Positions 26,116-34,162 of a stretch of DNA of 64,000 nt are shown here, piece by piece (positions within the stretch are counted from its first letter, which is position 1; each line of letters opens with the position of its first letter). Source of the DNA: Streptomyces lincolnensis (GTDB lineage: Bacteria; Actinomycetota; Actinomycetes; Streptomycetales; Streptomycetaceae); assembly GCF_021173675.1 (NCBI RefSeq), contig NZ_JAIHON010000006.1, forward strand, positions 620,001 through 684,000, read 5' to 3'. Position numbers and translations under genes: made by a program. The notes beneath the pieces were generated by a model. That model was not told the DNA's origin. It saw only the letters and a list, made by a program, of their open reading frames with translations, and searched no databases.

Positions 26116-26155
26116 AATGTTGGTGACGTATTCTTCTACATACATCACCAACATT
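26116..26155 (+). promoter_or_regulatory. Palindromic operator of the toxin-antitoxin operon
   Basis: AATGTTGGTGACGTAT (26116-26131) and ATACATCACCAACATT (26140-26155) are inverted repeats matching at 15 of 16 positions around an 8-base spacer. The segment is strikingly AT-rich for this genome and ends 15 bases before the antitoxin ATG, where autoregulation by the antitoxin-toxin complex is expected. Confidence 0.75.
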
Positions 26156-26170
26156 GAGAGGAGGTGTCGT

Positions 26171-26392
26171 ATGTCTGTGACCCAGATCGACATCGACGAC
26201 GACGCCCTGGAACGCGCCATGGCTCTGTCCAAGGTCAGGACCAAGAAGGAGGCCGTCAATCTCGCTCTGCACTTCTACGCCGAGCAGCAGGAGCGCGCGG
26301 CGCGCATCAGCCGTCACTTCGAGCGCGCGCGTGAGTGGGGTGCCGTCGAGGACGCCGAGCGTCTGCACAGGGCGGAGAAGCACAGCAGGTGA
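26171..26392 (+). CDS. vapB: VapB-type antitoxin
   Basis: Small 73-residue protein. MSVTQIDIDDDALERAMAL with RTKKEAVNLALHFYAEQQER is a ribbon-helix-helix DNA-binding pattern of the VapB/VAPB-2 type. The charged C-terminal part (HFERAREWGAVEDAERLHRA) is the probable toxin-binding tail. The ATG at 26171 follows AGGAGG; an upstream extension is rejected because it would run through the operator. The stop overlaps the GTG of the toxin gene (GTGA). Probably binds the palindrome just upstream. Confidence 0.85.
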   Translation: MSVTQIDIDDDALERAMALSKVRTKKEAVNLALHFYAEQQERAARISRHFERAREWGAVEDAERLHRAEKHSR

Positions 26393-26799
26393 TCTACTTG
26401 CTCGACACGTCCGGCCTGGTCCGGCTGCTCCGGGACCCAGAACTGCAATCGGCCTGGTATGACGCGATCGACGCCGGGGCCATCGCATCCTGTTACGTGC
26501 AGCGAGCCGAGTTCCTGTACAGCGCCCGGAACGGCCGTGAGTACGACGAGATCGCGGAGATGTTCACCGACCTTTGTCCCGATGCGGCGGTGCCGAAGAA
26601 CGCGGGGCGTTGGATCAGCGCGGTGCAGCACCGTATGGCCCAGGCTGGGGCGCATCGCAGCGCCTCGGCGGTGGACCTCGTCATCGCCGCCACCGCCGCC
26701 CACCACGGCCTGGCTGTCCTCCACGACGATGCCGACTACCGTGCCATTGCCCGGCACGCATCCGACCTGCTCGAGCACAACGTCCACGACATCGCCTGA
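26389..26799 (+). CDS. vapC: VapC-type PIN-domain ribonuclease toxin
   Basis: Protein of 136 residues with the PIN-domain acidic residues in order: Asp6 in YLLDTSG, Glu in VQRAEFLYSAR, Asp in ASAVDLVIAATAA and Asp in LHDDADY. The family cuts specific tRNA or rRNA sites and is held inactive by VapB. GTG start overlapping the vapB stop. Length and all four acidic positions are normal, so the toxin is probably functional. The pair lies between 46-bp direct repeats, as expected of a mobile or recently acquired module. Confidence 0.87.
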   Translation: MIYLLDTSGLVRLLRDPELQSAWYDAIDAGAIASCYVQRAEFLYSARNGREYDEIAEMFTDLCPDAAVPKNAGRWISAVQHRMAQAGAHRSASAVDLVIAATAAHHGLAVLHDDADYRAIARHASDLLEHNVHDIA

Positions 26800-26818
26800 G
26801 GTGCTTTCCCCACTCCAC

Positions 26819-26864
26819 TTGTTGACCGTGGTTGTCCCCTCTGAAGGGCACGCTATGGGCACGG
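26819..26864. repeat. 46-bp direct repeat, copy 2 (right of the toxin-antitoxin pair)
   Basis: Begins 20 bases after the vapC stop. Four mismatches to copy 1 over 46 bases, same orientation. Together they bracket an 833-base unit containing operator, vapB and vapC. Confidence 0.7.
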
Positions 26865-27339
26865 CGCTCGACGACGGGCGGGTGCCGCGCTGAAGTGGCC
26901 CACTTTCCGCACGGGGTCGGTCCGTGCCGGTACCGACTGCGCGGAGCCGTTGCGTGTGCACATGGATGGCTGACCCCCGCCATACCTGGGAGCGACGCCG
27001 ACTCCGCAGCCCGCCGACGGCTCGGCCGGCCGCTACTGACCTTGTTCAAGCAGCATGTCGACCATCGTCCGGCTCACACCACCGGTCTCGTCGGCGGCAC
27101 CGGTGATCGGGACGGGATCGCGCTCCGGCATCAAGGTGTCCTCTGTCTGGCGGAAGTGGGACGGCTGTTCGGAAAGCCCAGGCGGCGCCTGCGCGTCAGC
27201 CCGGCAGCTGGTTCATCTTGCGGATCTGCTTGTCGAAGACCCCGGTGGGAGCGAGACGGCGCAGTACGCGTGCGCGCCCGGCCCGGGCGGCTTCGCCCTC
27301 GGCCGCTGCGCGGCCCGCCTGTGTGTCCCCGCACCTGCC

Positions 27340-27790
27340 GCCGGCCGCCCGCGCCGTCCTGGACCACCTTCGGGCCCGCATCCGCTGGGGTGTGCATCTG
27401 GCGTCCTTCACCACCGACCGCCCGCTGATGACCGACCCGGACCCCGACCACCCACCCTCCGAGGAAGCCCTCCTCGCCCGATCTCCCACGCCTCCGCGCT
27501 GTGCAAGCTCCTCCTGCCGACCAGCACGACTGGCACGCCCTCACCCACGACCTGCGCCGCTTCACCCCGTCCACGATCACCGACGGCGCCGAACTGACCG
27601 CCGAACTCAAGCAGATCGCCGAGACCGGCCCCGCCCGCCAGCGCGACCAACTCCGTGCGGACCGAGGCTGCCTCGCCGTACCCATCCGCCACCCCGCCAC
27701 CGGCATCGTGGTCGCCGGCCTCGCCCTGTCCGGCCCACCGGCCCGAGTGGCCCAGCCGAACACCGAGCACGGCTGGCACCCCTACTGGCC
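27340..27790 (+). pseudogene. Relic of an IclR-family regulator (frameshifted)
   Basis: Pieces of an IclR C-terminal effector domain appear in successive frames. VLDHLRARIRWGVHLASF reads in one frame up to about 27490. SHASALCKLLLP (compare the family HASALGK motif) reads in a second at about 27488-27520. HALTHDLRRFTPSTITDG, then CLAVPIRHPATGIVVAG and LALSGPP, read in a third to about 27740. At least two frameshifts separate them, and no intact DNA-binding domain is seen. It lies in the 1.5-kb gene-poor zone between vapC and the secreted protein gene. Confidence 0.5.
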
Positions 27791-28005
27791 TGAGCGGCGT
27801 CGGCGAGGGCGAGGGCCGGGGTGGTCTCGACGTCGGTGAAGCCCGCGGCCTCCAGACCCGCCGGTACTCGGTGAACGACAGCGCGCCGGCGATGCAGCCG
27901 GCGCAGTCACCGCGCGCGGCCCGCTGCCCCGGCGTGAAGGCGTCGTCCGCGACCATGTCCCGAACGGCCGCCGTTCGCACGGCAGTTCGTGAGGGTGACG
28001 ACGCC
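27783..28005 (-). pseudogene. Relic of an arsenite methyltransferase (ArsM-like)
   Basis: On the minus strand, fragments match the end of ArsM-type S-adenosylmethionine methyltransferases: VVTLTNC (family: VVISNC), RDMVADDAFTPGQRAARG, CAGCIAGALSFTEYRR, then after a one-base shift GLEAAGFTDVETTPA. The catalytic N-terminal half is missing and at least two frameshifts are present. It overlaps the tail of the IclR relic on the other strand. The remaining 290 bases to 28297 show no gene I can identify. Confidence 0.5.
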
Positions 28006-28297
28006 GGCAGCCGCCAGGAGGCGCTCGCTGCTGGCCGGGCGCTGCTCGCCGTCGCTTCCGCATCCCGCCTGAAACAGGATCGACGGCCGGAGTACGTCCC
28101 GCCGACCTGTGCGCGGGGTTGTTTGCCCTGGTGGAGGGGGGTGCCGAACAACACTCGGGCGGCCAGCCTTGGTCATGCTGTCGGGCTGACGTCCCGCGAC
28201 CACGGGATTTCGAGCACCGTCGCGGCGCCTACGGAGACGACCGCACAGCCCGCCCGGCAGCAGCCACCTGACCAACGGTCATCGAAGAAAGTCCTCC

Positions 28298-29188
28298 ATG
28301 AAGAGCAACAGAAAACTGGTGCAGGCCTCCCTCTCCCTGATCGCCACGGGCCTGCTCGTCGGCGCGTCGGCCTTCACCGCGAACGCGGCATCGAATTCCG
28401 GGGCGTCGTTCCCGAAGCAGGATCCGGCGCAGTGCACGGCTTTCGGCAAGAAGGCCGACGCGCGGAAGGCGGCCGACACCGGCCAGGAGGTGATCGGGCT
28501 GTGGACCGACATCTTCGACATGCCCGAAGCCCAGAAGCTGTACGAGACCTACCTCACTCCTGGCCCGGTGACGCACGAGCGGACCAAGGTCGGCGGCAAG
28601 CAGGTCCTCGCCGACTTCCGGAACGCCGACGAGACGAAGAAGGCCGTCAGCGGGATCGTCGACAGCCTCAAGGGCAAGCTCGCCACCGACTCGCCCGTGG
28701 TCGGGCAGAACTACAGCCTCAAGCAGGCGGGCCTGGGAACGGATCTTCCGATCGCCTGGAGCGACCTGGAAACCACCCCGGGATTCGTCGCGGGCGGTCT
28801 CAGCGGCGTGGAACTCGCCGACGGGACCTTCGTACCGGACCAGCGGAAGATCACCGGGACGTACTCACTGGCCCGGACGACCGTGAACGGCAAGGCGAAG
28901 GTCACCCTCGACGTGCGCGGGCTGACCCTCACCGTGCGCGACGCGATCGACTTCTGCCCGGGCAACCTCGGCAGCGGCATGATCCGCGACGTGTCGCTGG
29001 GTATGAGCCGCCTGGAGCGGACTCCGTACCGGGACACGAAGACGTGCGACGCCGAGGCGAAGTGCTTCTACGCGAAGCCGGTGCTCTTCAAGGTCACCGT
29101 GCCGTTGAACAACGTCTCCGTCGATGTGACGGACGCGTTGTCGGGTAAGGCCGGTACCGGTGAGGCCGGTACCGGTACGACCCGGTGA
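28298..29188 (+). CDS. Secreted protein of unknown function, 296 aa
   Basis: Clear Sec signal peptide (MKSNRKLVQASLSLIATG, cleavage after TANA, about residue 30). The mature region has four Cys that could form two disulfides (QCTAF, DFCPG, TCDAEAKCF). It is a mixed alpha/beta sequence with no membrane anchor and a Gly/Thr-rich end. I do not recognise a domain; the length and soft hydrophobic pattern suggest a soluble extracellular or lipid-binding fold. ATG start with GAAGAAAG upstream. It is monocistronic and convergent with the STAND protein gene. Confidence 0.75.
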   Translation: MKSNRKLVQASLSLIATGLLVGASAFTANAASNSGASFPKQDPAQCTAFGKKADARKAADTGQEVIGLWTDIFDMPEAQKLYETYLTPGPVTHERTKVGGKQVLADFRNADETKKAVSGIVDSLKGKLATDSPVVGQNYSLKQAGLGTDLPIAWSDLETTPGFVAGGLSGVELADGTFVPDQRKITGTYSLARTTVNGKAKVTLDVRGLTLTVRDAIDFCPGNLGSGMIRDVSLGMSRLERTPYRDTKTCDAEAKCFYAKPVLFKVTVPLNNVSVDVTDALSGKAGTGEAGTGTTR

Positions 29189-29208
29189 CCTGGTCCCCGT
29201 GAAGGACG

Positions 29209-29262
29209 GGGCACCGGAGATCCGGAGAGGCCCTTCCCCGCGCCGCTGGATCTCCGGTGCCC
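29209..29262. terminator. Bidirectional hairpin between convergent genes
   Basis: GGGCACCGGAGATCC at 29209-29223 pairs with its exact complement at 29248-29262 (15-bp stem, 24-base loop). It lies between the stops of the secreted protein gene (29188) and the STAND gene (29279). Confidence 0.75.
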
Positions 29263-29278
29263 TCAGGACCTGCCTCCC

Positions 29279-32200
29279 TCAGTCCGAGCAGAGCTTGCGG
29301 TACGGCACGTCCGGGAGGTAAGTGCGCCACGCGTCCCGGGTGAGGTCCGCGCCGCCGACCCGCTCGCAGACCCGTGTCACGGCACGCTCGGTGTTCACGG
29401 TGTACCGCTGGAGCGGGACGTGGGCGCTCCCGGCGTAGAGGGTGTCGCTGTCACTGCTGAACGCGAGGGTGTCGATGCTCTCGCCGGCTGTGGTCAGGGG
29501 CCCGCCGAGGAACTGCTGGGTGGCGGTGTCCCAGAGCTGGAGGCTGCCCCCCGTACCGCCCACGGCCAGGGTGCGGCCGTCGGGGCTGAGGGCGAGGGCG
29601 CTGACCGCTTCCGGGAGGCCGTCGAGCGGGGCGGGGAAGACGTTCGGCAGGATGCCCGCACGGTGGCGGAGCGTGCCGTCCCACAGGGCCACGCGGCCCG
29701 TCAGATCGCCGGCCGCCAGACGGGAGCCGTCGGGGGCGAAGGCGAGGGCGCCGATCAGGTCGCCCTGGACCAGGTCGTGGGCGACGGCCGTGCCCGCACG
29801 AACGGTTCGGTCGTCGGTGACGAGGAGACGGCCGTCGGGGTGGACGGCCAGGTGGGAGCCGGCCCGGCCGGGCAGGACCGCGGTTCTGCGGTGACGGGCG
29901 ACGTCCCATGCCTCGTCGCGCAGTTGGCCGATGCGCGGTGCGCGGGCGGCGTAGAGGGTACGGCCGCCAGGGCCCAGGGCGACTGCGACCGTGCCCGCGG
30001 CGGATGCCCGGATCGCCACGTCCAGGGTGGTGCGGGCGCGGTCGTGCGGCACGTCCCAGACCGTGAAGCGTTGTGACACGGACTTCACGAGGGGAGTGGA
30101 GACGCCGTAGACGAGCGCGGTGCTGTCGGGACCGAACGCCATCAGAGCCGCTCTGTCCTGCGGGACGAGCGGCGGCGTACGGTCCCCGGCGACCGGCGGC
30201 GGCGGGGCCGGCAGGGTCCGCAGGACGCGGCCGTCGCGGGTGTCGCGGAGCTGGAAACGGTAACGGGCGCCGTCGCCGGAGAGTTCGGCGGTGGCGAGCG
30301 TACGGCCGTCCGGGCTGAGCACCTCTACGGACAGGGGGTGGGCGCGCCAGGCGGAGGTGACCGCCGCGGTGAGGTCGAGGGAGTGGACGGTCCCGCCTTC
30401 GAGGTAGCGCAGGACGGGGCGGGCGGGGTCCCAGGCGAGGCCGCCGTACGTCAGTCGCCGGCTGTTCAGGGCGTACCGGAAGACCGGGGCGCCGGGCGCC
30501 GACAGTCGCCACACCTTGATCTCACGGCTGTCGGCGGTGGCGAGGAAGTCGCTGTCCTTGCTGAAGGCGGCGTACTGCACGCCCGGGTCGGCCAGATCGG
30601 CGACCCGGCGTCCGGAAGCGGTGTCCCAGACACGCACCTCCTTCGCGGACAGGGCCGCGAGCCGGGCACCGTCGAACACGAGGGTGTCGGGGGCGTCGTC
30701 ACAGGCGCCGCGGGCTTCTTCCCAGGCACCGGGCAGAGCACGCCGACTGCCGGTGTCCCAGACCTGCGGGGTCCTTCCGGTGGGGCAGACGGCCACCAGC
30801 CGGTCGTCGGGACCGGGGGCCACCCTTCCCTGAGCGGCGCCCCGGGTCTCGAAGAGCACCCTGCCGTCCGTGGCGGAAAGCAGCCGTACGCGGGCGTCAT
30901 CGATGCCGATCGCCAGGTAACTGCGGCCACTGGCCCCGAGTTCCACGATGGCGGACGCCACCTTCGGGGCGCCGGTCCAGCGGCCGTCGACCGTGTCCCA
31001 GAGGCGTACGCCGTCTCCCGCGTCGATGGCGACCAGCCGGGAGTCCGGACCGGCCCCCAGCACACTGCCCTCCGGCAGCCGCCCCGAGGCGGCAAGGCGG
31101 CCGGTGTCGACGTCCCACCTGCGCCAGGTACGACCGTCGACGCTGAGCAGGGTGCGGCCGGAGTCGGCGAGGAAACGCGTGGAACTCTCGCCCGGTGAGG
31201 GGTCGGTGAACATACCCGCCTCGGGCTGGGCGAGGGAGCCGAGCAGGGCACGGCGGGACTCGGGCAGCGGGGAGGTGCGCCAGGCGGCGACACCGAGGAG
31301 CATGGCGGTCCGTGGGTCGGTGGTGCGCAGGCCGTCGGCGACGGCGGCGACGCGGCGTGCCGCCGTGTCGGTGCGCTGCCGCTCATTGTCGCGGTGCTGC
31401 CGCCAGGCGGTCAGGCCGGCCACGAGCGCCACCGCCAGTACGGCGGACAGCGTGGTGAGCAGCAGCCGCGAGCGCCGCGCACTGCGGACGGCGGCCCGTT
31501 CCTCCGCCTCGCGGGCCTCCAGCGCGGCCCGCAGGAACGACCGCTCGGAGACGGTCAGCGAGTCGTCGTCCGCGAAGGACTCCTCCGCGCGGGCCAGGCG
31601 CGTGCCCCGGTACAGGTCGCCGGGGTCGCGGTCGTGCTCCAGCCAGGTGCGGGCGGCTTCGGTCAGACTCCGGTGGTGCCGCAGCCGTTCCCGGTCCTCG
31701 TCGAGCCAGCCCCGCAACCTGGGCCAGCCGGTGATCAGTGCCTCGTGCGCGAGGTGGACGCCGTCCTCGTCCAGGGTGAGCAGCCGGGCCTCCGTCAGCC
31801 GCGCCACCACGGCCGGCACCTCGGGGTCCGTGAAGCCGTCCAACTCGGCCCGGGTCAGGGGGCGCCGGGTGTCCGGGGTGCCCCGGCCGGGCTCGATCAG
31901 CCGCAGCAGCAGCTGCCGGGCGGTACGCCTGCGGCCGGGGGACAGCTGGGCGTACGCCTCCTCGGCGGTGGCCGCGATCGCGCCGCGTATCCCGCCGGCC
32001 GCCTCGTACGCGGAGAGGCTGAGCAGTCGCCCCTTGCGGCGTCGCCAGGTCTCCAGCAGCGCGTGCGAGAGCATCGGCAGGGCGCCGGGCTCGTCCAGCA
32101 CCTCCTCGACGATCCGCGCGGTCAGTTCCCGTTCCACCTGGAGCCCGACCGCCTGCGCCGGCCTGACGACCACCTCGCGCAGTTCGTCCGCGCTCATCGG

Positions 32201-32998
32201 CCCGACCGGCAGTCCCACGCCGCGCAGGGAGTCCGCCAGGCCCCGGTGTTCGGTGCACCGGGCGTAGAAGTCGGCGCGTACGGCGATGAGCACCCGCAGC
32301 CTGCTGTCCGGCTCGCGGGAGGCGAGCAGCAGGTCGATGAACCGGTCCCGTTCGGCACGGTCCCGGCACAGGGTGAAGACCTCCTCGAACTGGTCCACCA
32401 CCACCCAGCTCTCCGGCTCGCCCTCCGCCGGTGCCAGCAGGTGCCCGTACGTCGTCGCGGGCCTGGCCCCGGGAGTCAGGATCCGCAGCACCGCCGGGCG
32501 GTCGCGGCGCGCGATCTCCTCCTGGACACGGGGGATCAAACCGGCGCGCAGCAGCGACGACTTGCCGCTGCCGGACGCCCCGAACAACACCGCGAACCGG
32601 TGCCCGGACACCAGCTCGCACAATTCGTCGACCAACCGGTCCCGGCCGAAGAACAGCTCACGGTCGGCCGGCTCGAACCGGGCCAGCCCCAGGTACGGCG
32701 GCGAAGCGTCCCCCGCGCCGCGCACCGACACCCGCGCCGCCTCGTCCGCCGCCTTCCACCGCGGCTCCCACTCCGCCGGATCACCACCGCACGCCCGCAC
32801 ATACCCCTGGAGGACGGCCAGTGACGGCAGCCGCTCCCCTCCCGCCGCCTGGGACAGGGTTGTCACCGAAAAGCCCGCCACCCGGGCCATGCTCCGGTAC
32901 GGCGGGCTGCCGGCGGCCCGGCGCAACTCGCGCAGCTCATGGGCGAGGCGCTGCACAGGACCGTCATCGGGATCCACCGGTCTTTCGGGACGCCCCAC
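29279..32998 (-). CDS. XRE-STAND ATPase with transmembrane helix and WD40 repeats
   Basis: Large 1239-residue signalling protein. Residues about 15-75 form an XRE helix-turn-helix (SMARVAGFSVTTLSQAAGGE). About 105-480 form a novel-STAND NTPase with Walker A GASGSGKSSLL (about 140-150), Walker B VVVDQFEEVF and a winged-helix region ending HLAHEALITGWPRL. One membrane helix lies at about 510-532 (LLLTTLSAVLAVALVAGL). About 590-1239 are WD40 blades (LSPDGRTLA, LWDTA, FAPDGSRLAAGD). Such proteins act as ATP-driven switches; some relatives work in phage defence and others in regulation. The GTG start at 32998 has a weak ribosome site. No effector or partner gene is adjacent, so its role stays open. 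Confidence 0.88.
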   Translation of the reverse strand: MGRPERPVDPDDGPVQRLAHELRELRRAAGSPPYRSMARVAGFSVTTLSQAAGGERLPSLAVLQGYVRACGGDPAEWEPRWKAADEAARVSVRGAGDASPPYLGLARFEPADRELFFGRDRLVDELCELVSGHRFAVLFGASGSGKSSLLRAGLIPRVQEEIARRDRPAVLRILTPGARPATTYGHLLAPAEGEPESWVVVDQFEEVFTLCRDRAERDRFIDLLLASREPDSRLRVLIAVRADFYARCTEHRGLADSLRGVGLPVGPMSADELREVVVRPAQAVGLQVERELTARIVEEVLDEPGALPMLSHALLETWRRRKGRLLSLSAYEAAGGIRGAIAATAEEAYAQLSPGRRRTARQLLLRLIEPGRGTPDTRRPLTRAELDGFTDPEVPAVVARLTEARLLTLDEDGVHLAHEALITGWPRLRGWLDEDRERLRHHRSLTEAARTWLEHDRDPGDLYRGTRLARAEESFADDDSLTVSERSFLRAALEAREAEERAAVRSARRSRLLLTTLSAVLAVALVAGLTAWRQHRDNERQRTDTAARRVAAVADGLRTTDPRTAMLLGVAAWRTSPLPESRRALLGSLAQPEAGMFTDPSPGESSTRFLADSGRTLLSVDGRTWRRWDVDTGRLAASGRLPEGSVLGAGPDSRLVAIDAGDGVRLWDTVDGRWTGAPKVASAIVELGASGRSYLAIGIDDARVRLLSATDGRVLFETRGAAQGRVAPGPDDRLVAVCPTGRTPQVWDTGSRRALPGAWEEARGACDDAPDTLVFDGARLAALSAKEVRVWDTASGRRVADLADPGVQYAAFSKDSDFLATADSREIKVWRLSAPGAPVFRYALNSRRLTYGGLAWDPARPVLRYLEGGTVHSLDLTAAVTSAWRAHPLSVEVLSPDGRTLATAELSGDGARYRFQLRDTRDGRVLRTLPAPPPPVAGDRTPPLVPQDRAALMAFGPDSTALVYGVSTPLVKSVSQRFTVWDVPHDRARTTLDVAIRASAAGTVAVALGPGGRTLYAARAPRIGQLRDEAWDVARHRRTAVLPGRAGSHLAVHPDGRLLVTDDRTVRAGTAVAHDLVQGDLIGALAFAPDGSRLAAGDLTGRVALWDGTLRHRAGILPNVFPAPLDGLPEAVSALALSPDGRTLAVGGTGGSLQLWDTATQQFLGGPLTTAGESIDTLAFSSDSDTLYAGSAHVPLQRYTVNTERAVTRVCERVGGADLTRDAWRTYLPDVPYRKLCSD

Positions 32999-33147
32999 AG
33001 ATCAGCTCATTCCCCACAGAGGACAACGCTCGGCAGCCACCCTACGACCCGGCGGCCGACACGGAATCGCCTGGTCGCCGAAGCCGCGGCCCCCTGCCAC
33101 GAGACGCCCACCGCACCCCACAGACGCACCGGCGCTCAAGCCCAACC

Positions 33148-33201
33148 GGAGCGGGTGACGAGAATCGAACCCGCGCTCTCAGCTCGGGAAGCGACGGCGC
33201 T
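33148..33201 (-). other. tRNA-Gly 3'-half remnant (attachment-site-like scar B)
   Basis: Minus-strand copy of the tRNA-Gly 3' part: T-arm, acceptor 3' strand CACCCGC and end of the anticodon arm. Beyond the anticodon loop it continues AGCGCCGTCGC, exactly as scar A at 1903-1957 does and unlike the intact tRNA. No 5' half follows, so it is not a functional tRNA gene. It lies 5.8 kb from the intact tRNA-Gly in the same orientation. The shared hybrid junction of A and B argues that both derive from the same type of integrated element. Confidence 0.65.
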
Positions 33202-33247
33202 TGCGCGGCTATGACGGCAGCCGAGTGATGCCGTCGCGACTGCGCAC

Positions 33248-34063
33248 ATGGCGTCATTCGGATGCAGTGGCGCGCATCAAGCATCCTGCTGCGAGTCGAG
33301 GACTCCTTGGACCTCGATGCGCACGAGGGCGAGGGGCACGAGGGCGAGGGGCACGAGGGCGAGGGGCACGAGGGCGAGGGGCACGAGGGCGAGGGCCGCG
33401 CCCCGCGCCGTGCGGAGCGCCGGCGCATTCGCGCCGGAGGCCGCCGCCGTGAGGCACCCCTCCGGGCCGCCCACCGTCCCGACCGTCCCGCGCCCGCCGG
33501 CGCCCTCGCGCCCGGCCTCGACGACGGACGCCCCTGCACCGCCCGCTCAGGCCCCCGCCCCGAACGGTTCCGCGGCCACGAACGCCGCACCCACCCCGCC
33601 CGATCGCCCGTCCACCCCGTCGGCGTCGCCTTCCTCCGGACCCGCCGGCCCTCTCCCGCCGGCGGCCCCCGAGCCGTCGGGGCCGCCCGACGCGCCCGCG
33701 CCCAGCGACTCCGCCTCCCTCGCGGGGCGGCCGGCGGGGGAGGGCCGGGAGCGGCCCGGCCGACCGGCCGACCCCTCCGGCTCGCCGTCCTCCACGAGCC
33801 CGGTGGAGCCCGCTCGTACCAAAACGGCAACGGAGGCGGAGCCCGCCGAGGAGCCGGACGAGGGGGTCGACGTGGTACCCGAGACGGACGCCCCGGCCGT
33901 CGAGAGCTCGCCGGCCAAGCTGTCGGCGGCCGCTCACCGGACCGGCACCGAGGCCCCCCTCGACCTCTCCGACCGGCGGATTCCCGTGTTCACACTGGGC
34001 GTGGGGCCGGCTCTGGTGGGCCTCGGCATCGGCTTCCTCGGGGTGCGGACGCGCCGCCGCTGA
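33248..34063 (+). CDS. Proline-rich protein with C-terminal membrane anchor (N-terminus uncertain)
   Basis: The frame reads a long Pro/Ala/Ser/Thr-rich region (many PAPP, PPDRPS and SGPP units) and an acidic stretch (EPAEEPDEGVDVV). It ends in one helix, IPVFTLGVGPALVGLGIGFL, followed by VRTRRR, so the tail would be anchored with basic residues inside. No signal peptide is readable: where one is expected, a 15-bp minisatellite encodes five TRARG units. The first ATG at 33248 is a guess. Either the true start lies after the repeat or the 5' end has been rearranged. A surface stalk or wall-spanning role is possible but not shown. Confidence 0.5.
   Translation: MASFGCSGAHQASCCESRTPWTSMRTRARGTRARGTRARGTRARGTRARAAPRAVRSAGAFAPEAAAVRHPSGPPTVPTVPRPPAPSRPASTTDAPAPPAQAPAPNGSAATNAAPTPPDRPSTPSASPSSGPAGPLPPAAPEPSGPPDAPAPSDSASLAGRPAGEGRERPGRPADPSGSPSSTSPVEPARTKTATEAEPAEEPDEGVDVVPETDAPAVESSPAKLSAAAHRTGTEAPLDLSDRRIPVFTLGVGPALVGLGIGFLGVRTRRR
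33321..33395. repeat. 15-bp minisatellite, five perfect copies
   Basis: Unit GCACGAGGGCGAGGG repeated five times without a mismatch. The unit length is divisible by three, so copy-number change keeps the frame open. It reads TRARG in the frame of the proline-rich gene, and the opposite strand reads a hydrophobic LALVP repeat. Confidence 0.9.
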
Positions 34064-34138
34064 GCGGCTCGCGACGGCCCGGGTCCCCCTTGAGTCGGAC
34101 CTCCGGCGTCCGCCTCAGGACGCTTGTCCACGCGGACT

Positions 34139-34162
34139 TACTCGGTATACATACTCGGTATG
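34139..34162 (+). promoter_or_regulatory. Tandem operator-like repeat at the padR start
   Basis: TACTCGGTATAC is followed directly by ATACTCGGTATG, whose last bases are the start codon of the PadR-type gene. The embedded GTATACATAC gives dyad symmetry. The position suggests autoregulation by PadR and a leaderless or nearly leaderless transcript. Confidence 0.55.

Noticed and set aside
33321..33395. CRISPR-like array
   Set aside because: The five units are contiguous 15-mers without spacers and no cas genes are present.
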